A model generated the notes under the pieces. That model was not told the DNA's origin. It saw only the letters and a list, made by a program, of their open reading frames with translations, and made no database searches. From Chishuiella changwenlii (lineage in GTDB: Bacteria > Bacteroidota > Bacteroidia > Flavobacteriales > Weeksellaceae), in the NCBI RefSeq assembly GCF_900142565.1, contig NZ_FRBH01000012.1, positions 1-64,000 of the forward strand: a stretch of DNA of 64,000 bases, in the 5' to 3' direction. Of this stretch, positions 52,782 to 62,931 are shown in pieces (position 1 is the stretch's first letter; the number at the start of each line of letters is the position of its first letter). Made by a program: the position numbers and the translations under genes.

Positions 52782-53824
52782 AAAAGTTGATATACATTTT
52801 TAGTTTGATAGCGACAATCGCAACTCAAGCACAAGAAAGTAAAGACGTAACTTACATTCGTAAACACGCTGCTTTAGCTGTTCAGGAAATGCAATTGTAT
52901 AAAGTTCCTGCGAGTATTACATTAGCCCAAGGATTATTAGAAACTGGTGGAGGACAAAGTAGATTAGCAGATCAAGCCAATAATCATTTTGGAATAAAAT
53001 GTAAAGGACCAGAAGAATGGTCGCTTGATAAACCAAGAATTTACCATGATGATGATGCTAGAGGTGAATGTTTTAGAAAATATGAATCTGTAGAAGAAAG
53101 TTATAGAGATCATTCTAAATTTTTAGCATTAAGACCTTACTACAAGTCACTTTTTACTTTAGATGATAAAGATTATCGTGCATGGGCAAATGGATTAAAA
53201 AAAGCGGGTTATGCTACAGATCCTAAATACCCTTCTAAATTAATATCACGAATAGAAAAATACAATTTAGATCAGTTTGATAACATATCTACTGAAGAGG
53301 TCTATGCTAAATTATATAACTTATATAATAATCAAGACGATTTACTAGCAAGTAATAATACTCAAAAATACAATACAAAATCTAACAAACCAGAGGTTGT
53401 TTTACCAGCTGTTACTACTAAAGAAGAAAAAGTTAGTAAAAAAATAGAATACGAGGTAAGAGAAAAAGCACCTGGTACACGTATCTTAAATCATAAAAAT
53501 AATATTCCATATGTTGTTGCACAAGCAGGAGAAACAATTGCTTTAATTGCAAAAACATATAATAAAGTTCCATCTGAAATCGCCAATTTTAATGAAATCC
53601 AAATGGGATCTAAATTAAAAAATGGACAAATCGTATTTTTTGGTAAAAAGAAATCTAAAGGATCTGACCATTCTTACAAAGTACAAGAAGGAGATGATAT
53701 GTATACTATTTCTCAACAATTTGGAATAAAAGTTAAGAATCTTTACAAGTATAATAGAATGGAACCTGGAGATCAACCAAGAGTTGGACAAAGGCTAAAT
53801 TTAAAATCTAAAATAAAAGCATAA
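52778..53824 (+). CDS. Exported glucosaminidase with LysM repeats
   Basis: 348 residues. Signal peptide to about residue 19 (ATQAQ). A mannosyl-glycoprotein endo-beta-N-acetylglucosaminidase-type (GH73) domain spans about 25-170 (PASITLAQGLLETGGGQSRLA, NHFGIKCKG, YESVEESYRDHSKFL, with the catalytic Glu in LLETGGG). It is followed by two LysM peptidoglycan-binding repeats (about 245-290 and 300-345). It would hydrolyse peptidoglycan glycan strands in the periplasm during growth or division. It is translationally coupled to the PLP-enzyme gene and ends in its own terminator. Confidence 0.9.
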   Translation: MKKLIYIFSLIATIATQAQESKDVTYIRKHAALAVQEMQLYKVPASITLAQGLLETGGGQSRLADQANNHFGIKCKGPEEWSLDKPRIYHDDDARGECFRKYESVEESYRDHSKFLALRPYYKSLFTLDDKDYRAWANGLKKAGYATDPKYPSKLISRIEKYNLDQFDNISTEEVYAKLYNLYNNQDDLLASNNTQKYNTKSNKPEVVLPAVTTKEEKVSKKIEYEVREKAPGTRILNHKNNIPYVVAQAGETIALIAKTYNKVPSEIANFNEIQMGSKLKNGQIVFFGKKKSKGSDHSYKVQEGDDMYTISQQFGIKVKNLYKYNRMEPGDQPRVGQRLNLKSKIKA

Positions 53825-53839
53825 ATTATTTTTCAATAT

Positions 53840-53877
53840 AAAAGAAATGAGCCGCAAAATTGCGGCTCATTTCTTTT
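53840..53877. terminator. Bidirectional intrinsic terminator
   Basis: Perfect 18-bp stem around GAGCCGCAA/TTGCGGCTC with a 2-nt loop, between convergent glucosaminidase and M42 peptidase genes. Confidence 0.92.
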
Positions 53878-53892
53878 AATATAAATTAAGTA

Positions 53893-54984
53893 TTAAACAG
53901 TATGATATTTAAAACTCTGATCGTTTTTAATCGTTTTTACTGACTCATAAATTAACTCAATAACATTTTTTACATCCGACTGATGAACCATTTCAACAGT
54001 TGTATGCATATAACGTAATGGCAAAGATATTAATGCAGAAGGAACACCTCCATTGCTATAAGCAAATGCATCTGTATCTGTTCCAGTTACACGAGAACTA
54101 ACCGCTCTTTGAAAAGGAATATTATTTTTTTCAGCAGTATCTAAAATTAATTCTCTTAAATTATTTTGTACAGCTGGCGCATAATAAACTACAGGACCAT
54201 CTCCACACTTTTGTTCACCTTCCTTCGATTTTGTAATCATTGGAGTTGTTGTATCATGTGTAACATCTGTAATAATTGCTACATTAGGTTTTATTGTTTG
54301 TGTAATCATTTCTGCACCACGAAGACCAATTTCTTCTTGAACAGCATTTACAATATATAAACCGAAATCTAATTTATCTTTATTTTCTGCTAATTTACGT
54401 GCTACTTCAGCAATCATAAACCCTCCCATTCTATTATCTATAGCACGACAAACAAAGTAACGGTCATTTAAAGTAAAAAATTCATCTGGATAAGTGATGA
54501 CACAACCTACATGAATACCAAGTTCTAAAACTTCATCTTTTGATGTACAACCCGTATCTATCCAAATTTTATCTTGTGTTGGTGCTTCTTCTTTTCCTCC
54601 TTGACGTAAATGTATTGCTGGCCAACCAAAAACTCCTTTTACAATTCCTTTTTTAGTATGAATGTTTACAACTTTAGATGGTGCAATCATATGATCAGAA
54701 CCTCCGTTACGTACAACATAAATTAATCCATCATCAGAAATATAATTTACAAACCAAGAAATTTCGTCTGCATGTGCCTCAATCACAACTTTATATTTAG
54801 CTTCCGGATTGATAACTCCATAAGCAGAACCATAGTTATCCGTTTTTATTTCGTCTACAAATGGCTTAATATAATCCATCCATACTTTTTGTCCTTCACT
54901 CTCAAAACCAGTTGGTGAAGCAGTATTTAGATAGTTTTCCAAAAAATTTAACGATTTCTCGTCAAATAAATTATTTGCACTCAT
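53893..54984 (-). CDS. M42-family metallo-aminopeptidase
   Basis: 363 residues. Zinc-site residues are in VIEAHADEISW, CRAIDNRMGG, VQEEIGLRGAEM and ITDVTHDTTTP, with a C-terminal RYMHTTVEMVHQSD. The arrangement is that of the tetrahedral M42 aminopeptidases (FrvX/YsdC-like), cytosolic enzymes that trim peptides. The length is standard. It is a single gene with its own -7 box. Confidence 0.92.
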   Translation of the reverse strand: MSANNLFDEKSLNFLENYLNTASPTGFESEGQKVWMDYIKPFVDEIKTDNYGSAYGVINPEAKYKVVIEAHADEISWFVNYISDDGLIYVVRNGGSDHMIAPSKVVNIHTKKGIVKGVFGWPAIHLRQGGKEEAPTQDKIWIDTGCTSKDEVLELGIHVGCVITYPDEFFTLNDRYFVCRAIDNRMGGFMIAEVARKLAENKDKLDFGLYIVNAVQEEIGLRGAEMITQTIKPNVAIITDVTHDTTTPMITKSKEGEQKCGDGPVVYYAPAVQNNLRELILDTAEKNNIPFQRAVSSRVTGTDTDAFAYSNGGVPSALISLPLRYMHTTVEMVHQSDVKNVIELIYESVKTIKNDQSFKYHTV

Positions 54985-55001
54985 TTTATATATTTTACGA
55001 A

Positions 55002-55009
55002 CAAATGTA
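55002..55009 (-). promoter_or_regulatory. -7 element (TACATTTG) of the M42 peptidase gene
   Basis: TAnnTTTG match on the minus strand, 17 bp upstream of the ATG at 54984. Confidence 0.55.
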
Positions 55010-55045
55010 GTAATTTTAGGAACAATTTTTGAACGATTTTTTTAT

Positions 55046-55699
55046 ATGAAATATCATTTGTACTATATTATTACTTTCCTTACGCTATTTTTAAGTGCAA
55101 AATTAGATGCACAAATTTTTGGTTTAGATTTAGGAGGTAAAAACCCTGTTCAAGAGATAAAAAATGATTCAATTAATTTAGATGATTTTACATTTAATCC
55201 ATTAGATACAATTCATTTAAACGAATCAAATTATTATTCTGTTCATTTAAAAACAGACTTAGAGAAAAAGTATTATTTATGGCTAAGAAAACGTGTTAGA
55301 GATGTTTGGCCGTATGTAAGAAAAGCTGTAAAAGAATATAATTATGTTTCTGATACAATACAAACAATGGATAAAAGACGAGATAAAAAGAAATTTGTAA
55401 AATCTCGTCAAAAAGAATTAGCCGATCAATTTGAGAATCAACTAAAGAACATGTCAAGTTCTCGCGGTCAAATCCTTACTAAATTAATTTACAAAGAAAC
55501 GAATAAAACAACCTACGAGATAATTAAAGAATTACGAGGAGGTTTAAACGCTTTCTTATATAATGCAGCTAGTGGAGCATTTAATATTGACCTAAAACAA
55601 ACTTTTGATCCTAGAAGAACAAGAGAGGATTTATATATAGCTGTTATTCTTCAACGAGATTTTGCGGATGGAACTCTTATTCCAGTAGATGAAGATTAA
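55046..55699 (+). CDS. DUF4294 exported protein
   Basis: 217 residues with a signal peptide (about 1-22, ending LDAQ). The DUF4294 domain has YYLWLRKRVRDVWPYVRKAVKEYN, then SSRGQILTKLIYKETNKTTYEI and LYNAASGAFNIDLKQTFDPRRT. Function unknown; common in Flavobacteriia. It is a single gene, 75 bp upstream of pfkA, which has its own -7 box. Confidence 0.85.
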   Translation: MKYHLYYIITFLTLFLSAKLDAQIFGLDLGGKNPVQEIKNDSINLDDFTFNPLDTIHLNESNYYSVHLKTDLEKKYYLWLRKRVRDVWPYVRKAVKEYNYVSDTIQTMDKRRDKKKFVKSRQKELADQFENQLKNMSSSRGQILTKLIYKETNKTTYEIIKELRGGLNAFLYNAASGAFNIDLKQTFDPRRTREDLYIAVILQRDFADGTLIPVDED

Positions 55700-55748
55700 T
55701 TTATTGTTTAACTAGTTAGTTGATTACAATTATTTGCTGTTTTTTTAT

Positions 55749-55756
55749 TACTTTTG
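55749..55756 (+). promoter_or_regulatory. -7 element (TACTTTTG) of pfkA
   Basis: TAnnTTTG match 18 bp upstream of the GTG start at 55775. Confidence 0.6.
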
Positions 55757-55774
55757 ATTTAATAAAGGGAAAAA

Positions 55775-56758
55775 GTGGGAAAAAATATAAAACGAATTGG
55801 TGTATTAACCTCTGGGGGAGATGCGCCAGGAATGAATGCGGCCTTACGTGCCGTTGTAAGAGCCTGTAAATATTATCAAATAGAATCGATCGGAATACGT
55901 CAAGGATATGAAGGTTTAATCAACAATGATATGATTGAACTTGGTCCTCGTTCCGTAAAAAATATAATTAACCAAGGTGGGACTATTCTAAAAACTGCTC
56001 GCTCAACAGAATTTAGAACACCAGAAGGTAGAAAAAAAGCTTACGAACATTTACAGAAAAACAATCTAGATGCATTGGTTGTTATTGGTGGAGATGGATC
56101 GTTTACTGGAGCAAATATCTTTCACAAAGAATACAATGTTCCATTTATTGGAATCCCTGGAACAATAGATAATGATATTTTTGGGACAGATTTCACAATT
56201 GGATATGACACAGCTTTAAATACAGTTGTAGAAGCTGTAGATAAATTACGTGATACTGCTACTTCTCATGACCGTGTATTTTTTGTAGAAGTTATGGGAC
56301 GTGACGCTGGATTTATTGCACTTAATAGTGGAATAGCTTCTGGTGCACAAGATATTTTGATTCCAGAACAACGTGATAGTGTAGAAGATTTATGTGATTC
56401 ATTAGAACGTTCTGAAGAGTCAGGAAAAAAATCAAGCATTGTTATTATTGCCGAAGGAGAACAATTAGGTGGAGTTTACGAAATTGCAAAGCAAGTAAAA
56501 GCTCGTCACCAAGAATATGATATTCGTGTAACAGTTTTAGGACACATTCAACGTGGTGGATCACCAACATGTCATGATCGTGTATTAGCTAGTCGTTTAG
56601 GTATTGCAGCTGTAGAAGGTTTATTAGAAGGTAAAACTAATTTAATGGCGGGTATTCGCTCAAACAAAATTGTGTTTACTCCTATCGATGAAGCAATTAT
56701 AAAACATAACGAAATCGATACTGAATTAATTAAAGTGGCTAACATTTTAGCAATATAA
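55775..56758 (+). CDS. pfkA: ATP-dependent 6-phosphofructokinase
   Basis: 327 residues with a GTG start at 55775, preceded by the RBS-like AAAGGGA. Motifs: TSGGDAPGMNAALRAVVR (nucleotide), GGDGSFTGA, PGTIDNDIFGTD (catalytic Asp in TIDND), GRDAGFIA and GHIQRGGSPT. It phosphorylates fructose-6-phosphate in glycolysis. Gly at the GGDGS position favours ATP over pyrophosphate use. It lies 24 bp upstream of gap, probably one operon. Confidence 0.95.
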   Translation: MGKNIKRIGVLTSGGDAPGMNAALRAVVRACKYYQIESIGIRQGYEGLINNDMIELGPRSVKNIINQGGTILKTARSTEFRTPEGRKKAYEHLQKNNLDALVVIGGDGSFTGANIFHKEYNVPFIGIPGTIDNDIFGTDFTIGYDTALNTVVEAVDKLRDTATSHDRVFFVEVMGRDAGFIALNSGIASGAQDILIPEQRDSVEDLCDSLERSEESGKKSSIVIIAEGEQLGGVYEIAKQVKARHQEYDIRVTVLGHIQRGGSPTCHDRVLASRLGIAAVEGLLEGKTNLMAGIRSNKIVFTPIDEAIIKHNEIDTELIKVANILAI

Positions 56759-57787
<1,029 letters not shown>

Positions 57788-57811
57788 TACAAATTAGTTT
57801 TTAATAATATT

Positions 57812-57846
57812 AAGCTGTTTCAAAATTTTGGAACAGCTTTTTTATT
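57812..57846 (+). terminator. Intrinsic terminator after gap
   Basis: Stem AAGCTGTTTC/GGAACAGCTT (one G-T pair) closing on AAAATTTT, followed by a T run. It ends the pfkA-gap transcript. Confidence 0.82.
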
Positions 57847-57873
57847 TCTTCTATTATAATTTCATTCTACAAT

Positions 57874-57955
57874 TTACTTTGCACACTTTACTTTATACTT
57901 TATACTTTGTACTCTATACTTTTTACTTTATACATTTTACTTTGTACATCTTACT
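57874..57955. repeat. Degenerate short tandem repeats (ACTTTGTAC-like)
   Basis: About eight imperfect units of the form TACTTTRYAC follow each other. Related short runs occur at about 44473-44498 and, inverted, at about 407-430. There are no spacers of constant length, so it is not a CRISPR array. Confidence 0.7.
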
Positions 57956-58116
57956 TCAAAATAAATATATTAAAAACTACTTTAAAAAACTCTAAAACAA
58001 CACATTAACAAGCATTTATATTGAATAAAAAATTTTATTGGTGTTTTATGTACAATATTAAAAATGTTTTTATATTTTTACAAAACGTCAAAAAGATAAG
58101 TTTTTAGACTACAAAA

Positions 58117-58130
58117 TGTAATCGATTACA
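58117..58130. promoter_or_regulatory. LacI-family operator upstream of kduI
   Basis: Perfect palindrome TGTAATCGATTACA with the CG centre typical of LacI/GalR operators, extending to A...T on both sides (58116-58131). It lies 20 bp upstream of the kduI start, where it could block or bend the promoter. The regulator is not in the window. Confidence 0.8.
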
Positions 58131-58150
58131 TAAATCCTTAATTTAAAATT

Positions 58151-58987
58151 ATGACAAATTCAGAATTTAGATACGCCCATCATCCAAATGATGTAAAAAA
58201 ATACACAACAGAAGAACTTAGAGAACAATTTCTAATTCCAGATATTTTCTTAAAGGATCAAATCAAATTAGTTTACTCTATGTACGATCGTTTAATTGTT
58301 GGAGGAGTTTTTCCATCGTCTAAAGCATTAACATTAGAACCAACAGACGATTTAAAAGCTGAATATTTTTTAGAGCGTAGAGAATTAGGAATTATTAACG
58401 TTGGTGGAAAAGGAAAAGTTACCGTAGATGGAACTGTTTACGAATTAGGTAACAAAGAAGCTTTATACATTGGTAAAGGAAGTAAAGAAGTTATTTTTGA
58501 TAAAGTAGATAACGAACAACCCTACTTTTATATTAACTCTGCTCCTGCTCATCATACATATCCAACAAAAAAAGTAACTAAAGCTGAAGCTGAGATTGTA
58601 GAATTAGGAGAAACAAAATATTCTAATAAAAGAACAATTAATAAGCTTTTAGTAAACAGTGTATTAGAAACTTGTCAGTTACAAATGGGAATGACAGAAT
58701 TGCACGAAGGTAGCGTATGGAATACCATGCCTGCGCATACACATGAAAGACGAATGGAGGCTTATTTCTATTTTGATTTAGAGGAAGGGCAAACAGTTAG
58801 TCATTTTATGGGACAACCAGAAGAAACTCGTCATATTTTTATGACCAATCATCAAGCTGTACTTTCTCCAGAATGGTCTATCCATTCAGGAGCAGGAACT
58901 TCAAATTATACTTTTATTTGGGGAATGGCAGGAGAAAATATGGATTACGGTGATATGGATGGTGTAAAAACAAACGAATTAAAGTAA
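58151..58987 (+). CDS. kduI: 5-keto-4-deoxyuronate isomerase
   Basis: 278 residues, cupin-fold KduI. The zinc-binding pattern HTHERRMEAYFYF (H-x-H...E) is followed by a later His in EWSIHSGAG. It interconverts 4-deoxy-L-threo-5-hexosulose uronate and 3-deoxy-D-glycero-2,5-hexodiulosonate, released when pectin or glycosaminoglycan lyases leave unsaturated uronates. The length matches E. coli KduI (278). It is the first gene of a six-gene operon, 20 bp after a LacI-type operator. Confidence 0.95.
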   Translation: MTNSEFRYAHHPNDVKKYTTEELREQFLIPDIFLKDQIKLVYSMYDRLIVGGVFPSSKALTLEPTDDLKAEYFLERRELGIINVGGKGKVTVDGTVYELGNKEALYIGKGSKEVIFDKVDNEQPYFYINSAPAHHTYPTKKVTKAEAEIVELGETKYSNKRTINKLLVNSVLETCQLQMGMTELHEGSVWNTMPAHTHERRMEAYFYFDLEEGQTVSHFMGQPEETRHIFMTNHQAVLSPEWSIHSGAGTSNYTFIWGMAGENMDYGDMDGVKTNELK

Positions 58988-58992
58988 GCGAT

Positions 58993-59775
58993 ATGAATTT
59001 ATTTGATCTTACAGGAAAAGTTGCCTTAATAACTGGAGGAACTCATGGTTTAGGAATGGCAATGGCAGAAGGTTTAGCTTCTGCTGGTGCAGAATTAGTA
59101 ATTACAAGCACTACTCCATCAAAATTAGAAGAAGCATTAGCTCATTATACACAAAAAGGCTATAAAGCATCAGGTTATATTTTTGATGTAACTGATGAAA
59201 AACTGGCTGCCGAAAAAGTTGCTGAAATAGAACAAAAGCATCAAAAAATTGATATTCTAGTAAATAATGCAGGAATTATTAAGCGTGTTTTAGCAGTCGA
59301 TATGCCTGTTGAAGATTTTCGTAAGGTAATTGATGTTGATTTGGTTGGTCCTTTTATCATGTCTCAATTAGTTGTAAAAGGCATGATAAAAAGAAAGGCT
59401 GGAAAAATTATCAATATATGTTCTATGATGAGCGAACTTGGTCGTGATAATGTTTCGGCTTATGCTTCTGCAAAAGGTGGACTTAAAATGTTAACAAGAA
59501 ATTTAGCTACAGAATGGGCTAAACACAATATACAAGTTAATGGAATTGGTCCTGGATATTTTGCGACATCACAAACGGAACCTATACGCGTTGATGGAAA
59601 TCCTTTCAATGAGTTTATCATCAGTCGTACGCCAACAGGAAGATGGGGAAATCCAGAAGATTTAGCTGGAACAACAATTTTCTTAGCTTCTGAGGCTAGT
59701 AATTTCATCAATGGACAAATTATTTATGTTGATGGTGGAATTTTAGCTACAATAGGTAAACCTTCTAACGAATAA
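58993..59775 (+). CDS. kduD: 2-dehydro-3-deoxy-D-gluconate 5-dehydrogenase
   Basis: 260 residues, classical SDR: TGGTHGLGMAMA cofactor loop, NNAG, active site SAYASAKGG, and a C-terminal GQIIYVDGG typical of KduD. It reduces the KduI product to 2-keto-3-deoxygluconate with NAD(P)H. It follows kduI by 5 bp. Confidence 0.93.
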   Translation: MNLFDLTGKVALITGGTHGLGMAMAEGLASAGAELVITSTTPSKLEEALAHYTQKGYKASGYIFDVTDEKLAAEKVAEIEQKHQKIDILVNNAGIIKRVLAVDMPVEDFRKVIDVDLVGPFIMSQLVVKGMIKRKAGKIINICSMMSELGRDNVSAYASAKGGLKMLTRNLATEWAKHNIQVNGIGPGYFATSQTEPIRVDGNPFNEFIISRTPTGRWGNPEDLAGTTIFLASEASNFINGQIIYVDGGILATIGKPSNE

Positions 59776-59793
59776 AAAAAATCACAAATTAAT

Positions 59794-61191
59794 ATGAAAT
59801 CTTTTATAACAGATACATTTTTACTACAAAATAAATATGCAGAAGAACTGTACTTTAACTATGCAGAAAAACTTCCTATTATAGATTATCACAATCATTT
59901 ACCTCCGAAGGATATTGCAGAAAACCGTGTTTTTGAAAACATTTCAAAAGTATGGATTGCTGGAGATCACTACAAATGGAGAGCAATGAGAACTATGGGT
60001 ATAAACGAAAGATTTATTACTGGAGATGCTACAGATCAAGAAAAATTTGAAGCTTGGGCAAAAACAGTTCCTCATACGCTACGTAATCCATTGTACCATT
60101 GGACACATTTAGAACTAAAAAGATATTTTGGTATTGATGAGTTATTAAATGAAAAAAATGCGACTGAAATCTATCAAAATACTTCTCAACAATTACAACA
60201 AGCAGATAAATCTTGTCAAGGATTATTAAGTTTGGTAAATGCTGAAACTGTTTGTACGACAGAAGATCCTACTGATAATTTAGAGTATCACAAAGCATTA
60301 CAAAATGATTCTTTTAAAACAAAAGTAAGTACTGCTTTTCGTCCAGATAAGGCTATTTTGATCGAAAATGATGATTACAATGCTTATATAGAAAAACTTG
60401 GTGAAACTGCTGGTATCGAAATTAAATCTTACAAGGATTTAACTGATGCTTTGTACAATAGAATTGAATACTTTAATGCAATCGGTTGCAAAGTATGTGA
60501 TCACGGATTAAACTACATTTCTTATGAAGAATTTACAGATGCAGAAATCAAGAATATTTTTGATAAGAAAAGAAATGGAGATGTATTAACTGCAAAAGAG
60601 ATTGAGCAATTTAAAACAGCTATACTCCTATTCTTAGGAGAAACTTATCATCAGTTTAAGTGGATTCAACAATTTCACTTAGGCGCGCTTAGAAATAATA
60701 ATGCTAGAATGCATAGAGTTTTAGGTCCTGATACTGGTTGGGATTCAATTGGAGATTTTAAACAAGCTGCAAACTTATCTAAATTTTTAAATCGTTTAGA
60801 TGGAAATGATAAGCTAACAAAAACAATTATCTACAATTTAAATCCTGCTGATAACGAAATTTTTGCAACAATGATTGGAAATTTCAATGATGGTAGTGTA
60901 AAAGGTAAAGTTCAATTTGGTTCTGGTTGGTGGTTTTTAGATCAAAAAGATGGAATGATAAAACAAATGAACGCCTTATCTAATATGGGACTTATAAGTT
61001 GTTTTATTGGAATGTTAACGGACTCTAGAAGTTTCTTATCTTTCCCTAGACACGAATATTTCCGTAGAGTATTATGTAATCTTTTTGGAGAAGAAATGCA
61101 AAATGGTGAATTACCAAATGATTTTGAATTAGTTGGAAAAACAATTTCAGATATTTGTTACCATAACGCAAAAGAATATTTTGAATTTTAA
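59794..61191 (+). CDS. uxaC: Glucuronate/galacturonate isomerase
   Basis: 465 residues, amidohydrolase-fold UxaC. Signatures are LPIIDYHNHLPP near the N-terminus (metal-binding HxH), VWIAGDHYKWRAMRTMG and PDTGWDSIGD. It isomerises glucuronate to fructuronate or galacturonate to tagaturonate. The next reductases and dehydratases (UxuB/UxaB, UxuA/UxaA) are not in the window, so they must be encoded elsewhere for this branch to reach KDG. Gap to kduD is 18 bp. Confidence 0.95.
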   Translation: MKSFITDTFLLQNKYAEELYFNYAEKLPIIDYHNHLPPKDIAENRVFENISKVWIAGDHYKWRAMRTMGINERFITGDATDQEKFEAWAKTVPHTLRNPLYHWTHLELKRYFGIDELLNEKNATEIYQNTSQQLQQADKSCQGLLSLVNAETVCTTEDPTDNLEYHKALQNDSFKTKVSTAFRPDKAILIENDDYNAYIEKLGETAGIEIKSYKDLTDALYNRIEYFNAIGCKVCDHGLNYISYEEFTDAEIKNIFDKKRNGDVLTAKEIEQFKTAILLFLGETYHQFKWIQQFHLGALRNNNARMHRVLGPDTGWDSIGDFKQAANLSKFLNRLDGNDKLTKTIIYNLNPADNEIFATMIGNFNDGSVKGKVQFGSGWWFLDQKDGMIKQMNALSNMGLISCFIGMLTDSRSFLSFPRHEYFRRVLCNLFGEEMQNGELPNDFELVGKTISDICYHNAKEYFEF

Positions 61192-61199
61192 GAAATCCT

Positions 61200-62207
61200 A
61201 TGAGCAATAAAATTTTGACTTTTGGAGAAGTAATGATGAGAATATCACCTTCAAACAATAAAACTTTACAACAAAGCAAAGAAGTAGAATTTTTCTTTGG
61301 AGGAACAGAAATGAATGTTGCTGCTTCGCTATCTACATTTGGATGCGATGTAAAGCATATAACAAACGTTTCGAATGATTTTGTAGGTGATTCAGCTATT
61401 TCTTACATGAAAAGTCTTGGAATTAATATTTCTCAAGTCAATAAAAACGAACATCCTCTAGGACTATATTTTTTAGAGGTTGGTTCTGCTGTTCGTCCAA
61501 GTAGAATTGCTTACAATAGATTAAATGGTTCATTTGCCAATATCAACCCAAATGATATTGATTGGAATGCTGCTTTACAAGATTGCGAATATTTTCATTG
61601 GACTGGAATTACGCCAGGAATTTCAGAAAATGCTTATTTAGCACTTAAACAGGGATTAGAAATCGCAAAGGAAAAAGGAATCAATATTACAACAGATCCT
61701 GCGTATAGAAGCAACCTTTGGAATTACGGTAAAAAAGGACAAGAAGTTTTAAAAGAATTAGTTGGTCTTTCAACTATTTTTATTGGAGGTGTAAATGAAA
61801 TAAATGAAATTTTAGGAACTCAATTCTCTTCAGATAAAGATGGTTTTATTGAGGCTTCAAAAACATTACTAAATACCACTCCTTCTATCCAAAAAGTTTT
61901 TGATAAAGTTAGAATCGGTAAAGATGCAAGTAATCAATTAACAAAAGGACGCGCTTGGGTTGATAATCAATACATTGAAACAACAGAAATTGAAGTTAAT
62001 CAAGTGGTAGATAGAATTGGAACTGGAGATGCTTTTGCGGCAGGTTTAATTTATGGATTGATGCATTTCGATTATCAAAAAGCATTAGATTTTTCGAATG
62101 CCGCTTGTGCCTTAAAACATACAATTTTAGGCGATGTAAACTTAGCTTCTGTAGCAGATGTATTAGAAGTGGTTAATGGAAATTTAGGAGGAAGAATAAA
62201 AAGATAA
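61200..62207 (+). CDS. kdgK: 2-keto-3-deoxygluconate kinase (PfkB family)
   Basis: 335 residues. PfkB motif 1 is EFFFGGTEMNVAASLSTFG and motif 2 is VDRIGTGDAFAAGLIYG, with catalytic Asp in GTGDAFA. It phosphorylates KDG to 2-keto-3-deoxy-6-phosphogluconate. The substrate is inferred from the operon: it lies between uxaC and eda (8-bp and 2-bp gaps). Confidence 0.92.
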   Translation: MSNKILTFGEVMMRISPSNNKTLQQSKEVEFFFGGTEMNVAASLSTFGCDVKHITNVSNDFVGDSAISYMKSLGINISQVNKNEHPLGLYFLEVGSAVRPSRIAYNRLNGSFANINPNDIDWNAALQDCEYFHWTGITPGISENAYLALKQGLEIAKEKGINITTDPAYRSNLWNYGKKGQEVLKELVGLSTIFIGGVNEINEILGTQFSSDKDGFIEASKTLLNTTPSIQKVFDKVRIGKDASNQLTKGRAWVDNQYIETTEIEVNQVVDRIGTGDAFAAGLIYGLMHFDYQKALDFSNAACALKHTILGDVNLASVADVLEVVNGNLGGRIKR

Positions 62208-62209
62208 AA

Positions 62210-62878
62210 ATGGCAAGATTTACAAGAATAGAAGTTGCTTTAAAAGCAAAAGAAACAGGAATTGTTCCCGTTTTTTATCATCAAGATGTAGAAATCTGTA
62301 AAAATATTTTGAAAGCTTGTTACGAAGGTGGAGTTCGTATTTTCGAATTCACGAATCGTGGAGATTTCGCTCACGAAGTTTTTGCTGAATTAACAAAATT
62401 TGCTGCAAAGGAGCTTCCTGAAATGATTTTAGGGATTGGATCTATTTTAGACGCTCCTACTGCATCTTTATACATACAATTAGGTGCTAACTTTATTGTT
62501 GCTCCTTCACTTAATCCTGAAGTTGCTAAAGTTTGTAATAGAAGAAAAATTTCTTGGATGCCAGGATGTGGATCTGTTTCAGAAATATCATATGCAGAGG
62601 AACTAGGTGCAGAAGTTGTAAAAATATTCCCTGCTACACAAGTTGGTGGACCAGATTTTATAAAAGCTGTAAAAGGACCAATGCCTTGGACTAATATAAT
62701 GCCTACTGGTGGAGTAAATGCGACTGAAGAAAGCTTAAAAGAATGGATTTCTGCTGGTGCATATTGTGTTGGCTTAGGCTCTCAATTATTTACAAAAGAG
62801 CCAGATGGTAATTTTAATTATCCTCAAATAAAACAAACTGTAAAACAATCAATTGAATATATAAAAACAATAAGATGA
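62210..62878 (+). CDS. eda: KDPG/4-hydroxy-2-oxoglutarate aldolase
   Basis: 222 residues, class I TIM-barrel aldolase. The Schiff-base lysine is K138 in VVKIFPATQVGG; the substrate loop MPTGGVNATEE follows. It cleaves KDPG to pyruvate and glyceraldehyde-3-phosphate, completing the uronate branch. It follows kdgK by 2 bp. Confidence 0.94.
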   Translation: MARFTRIEVALKAKETGIVPVFYHQDVEICKNILKACYEGGVRIFEFTNRGDFAHEVFAELTKFAAKELPEMILGIGSILDAPTASLYIQLGANFIVAPSLNPEVAKVCNRRKISWMPGCGSVSEISYAEELGAEVVKIFPATQVGGPDFIKAVKGPMPWTNIMPTGGVNATEESLKEWISAGAYCVGLGSQLFTKEPDGNFNYPQIKQTVKQSIEYIKTIR

Positions 62879-62931
62879 AATAAAACTTAACTCAATACTC
62901 AAAACCACACACAAAAATTTAACACGAAAAA

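Larger units (their letters stand above)
57788..58150. other. Intergenic region with terminator, degenerate repeats and operator
   Basis: 363 bp without a gene. It holds the gap terminator; a degenerate tandem array at about 57874-57955 of a roughly 10-11-bp unit (TACTTTGTAC-like); an AT-rich leader; and the LacI-type operator at 58117-58130. No exact TAnnTTTG box was found upstream of kduI. Confidence 0.75.

Noticed and set aside
57874-57955. Degenerate repeats considered as a CRISPR or regulatory array
   Set aside because: Units are short, imperfect and adjacent; no uniform spacers and no binding-site symmetry.
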